6,329 nt of DNA from Clostridia bacterium. GTDB lineage: Bacteria > Bacillota > Clostridia > Oscillospirales > Acutalibacteraceae. The DNA is taken from assembly GCA_017614275.1 (NCBI GenBank), contig JAGACE010000222.1, forward strand, positions 1-6,329, given 5' to 3'. Below the pieces are notes generated by a model. It searched no databases and was not told where the DNA came from. It worked only from the letters and a program-made list of their open reading frames with translations. This document shows positions 5,764 through 6,329 of this stretch, piece after piece (position 1 is the first letter of the stretch; every line of letters begins with the position of its first letter). A program made the translations under genes and the position numbers.

Positions 5764-6329
5764 TTATTTCGTGCGGTCCAGGAAGGCTTTGAAGCCGTAG
5801 ACGTCGGAGATGAAGGCTTTGCCGAAGGCCAGGATGTTGTCGTTGTCCTTCCGGCTCGGCATCGTGACTTTGCCGTCCGCGCCGATGAAGTAGACGTTCT
5901 TGAGGGTCACTTCACTGCGGTCTGCCGGGTCCAGGAATTCAAAGACCAGGGGCGCGTTGCCCTCCGTCGTCAGCGCGACGAGCGTCTCCGGGGCCACACC
6001 GGCGGTCTCCGCCACAGCGGCGATGGATTCGTTTTCGGGGTCATCCGAGACGACCGCGTTCCCAACGGTGATGGTTTTCAGCTTCGGGTCCATGTAGATT
6101 TCGATCCTTTCTTCGTCATAGTCGTCGTCTTCGAAGCGGCGTTCCTCATCGAAGATGCGCTTCGCTTCCGCCGCCCGCCGCTCTTCTTCGGCCATGCGGG
6201 CTTCCGCCTCCGCCCTGGCCTTCGCGGCGATCTCCGCCTTGCGCCGGGCCTGCTCATCCGCCTCGGCGGCCTTGAGCCTGGCTTCTTCTGCCAGCCTTGC
6301 TTCTTCGGCAGCCTTGGCTTCTGCCTCCG
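5764..6329 (-). CDS. Coiled-coil Ala/Glu-rich protein of unknown function (5' end outside the window)
   Basis: The minus-strand frame is open from the stop at 5764 to the right edge, so at least 188 residues are visible and the start is not. The internal ATG at 6195 is probably not the start: the same Ala/Glu/Arg/Lys-rich composition continues upstream of it without a break or stop. The visible N-terminal part (6086-6329) is a heptad-like charged coiled coil reminiscent of TolA-type or other linker regions, including two tandem AEEARL copies, and ends in a strongly acidic patch (FEDDDYDEE). The C-terminal 100 or so residues look globular, with segments such as ITVGNAVVSDD, NVYFIGADGKVTMPS and SDVYGFKAFLDRTK. 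I do not recognise this domain. A membrane anchor or signal peptide could lie off the edge. The coiled coil could belong to a secreted or cytoplasmic scaffold; no function is assigned. Confidence 0.8.
   Translation of the reverse strand, partial: EAEAKAAEEARLAEEARLKAAEADEQARRKAEIAAKARAEAEARMAEEERRAAEAKRIFDEERRFEDDDYDEERIEIYMDPKLKTITVGNAVVSDDPENESIAAVAETAGVAPETLVALTTEGNAPLVFEFLDPADRSEVTLKNVYFIGADGKVTMPSRKDNDNILAFGKAFISDVYGFKAFLDRTK
6274..6309 (-). repeat. Two tandem 18-base units encoding AEEARL
   Basis: On the minus strand, 6309-6292 and 6291-6274 each encode AEEARL, with a few silent differences. The pair is part of the coiled-coil region of the partial gene; more copies could lie beyond the edge. 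Confidence 0.6.

Overview
The window looks like a chromosomal stretch from a GC-rich member of the Firmicutes, probably a gut-type Clostridia/Oscillospiraceae-like bacterium. This is inferred from the protein families (a putative amidase of the DCTNFVSQ type, a membrane-anchored DacF-like D,D-carboxypeptidase and a DHHW-family protein), strong AGGGGA/GGAGGG ribosome binding sites, a TTG start, and coding sequence with GC-rich third positions against AT-rich intergenic DNA. Species cannot be named from the sequence. I see no phage, IS, CRISPR, tRNA or rRNA feature.

Layout, left to right. (1) A plus-strand secreted putative amidase (65-1192) with an extended -10 promoter just upstream. It converges on (2) a minus-strand operon: a dacF-like D-alanyl-D-alanine carboxypeptidase (2255-3730) followed by a secreted SGNH/GDSL hydrolase (1251-2228). 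A bidirectional hairpin terminator (1201-1240) separates the two. (3) An AT-rich divergent promoter region (3731-3822) lies between dacF and (4) a plus-strand pair: a small cytoplasmic calcineurin-like metallophosphoesterase (3836-4525, TTG start) and, 13 bases on, a membrane-anchored DHHW/SGNH-like protein (4539-5702). (5) A second bidirectional terminator (about 5718-5755) separates this pair from (6) the 3' part of a minus-strand gene that runs off the right edge (5764-6329). It encodes a charged alanine/glutamate-rich coiled coil with a small C-terminal domain of unknown function.

Four of the six genes carry export signals or membrane anchors, and those four fit cell-envelope work: peptide trimming of peptidoglycan (DacF), a putative cell-wall amidase, and two SGNH-fold enzymes of the kind that add or remove acyl groups on glycans or lipids. 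A joint pathway is inference from proximity. No MBOAT O-acyltransferase, the usual partner of AlgJ/AlgX/DHHW proteins, is in the window.

The points most worth a second look are the metallophosphoesterase, whose GNHE and GHxH metal motifs read GTHE and GSLH; the SGNH hydrolase, whose Asp-x-x-His motif reads Asn-Asp-Asn-His; and the long, strongly basic cytoplasmic tail on the D,D-carboxypeptidase. These are variants of known families. I did not find a clearly new multi-gene system.
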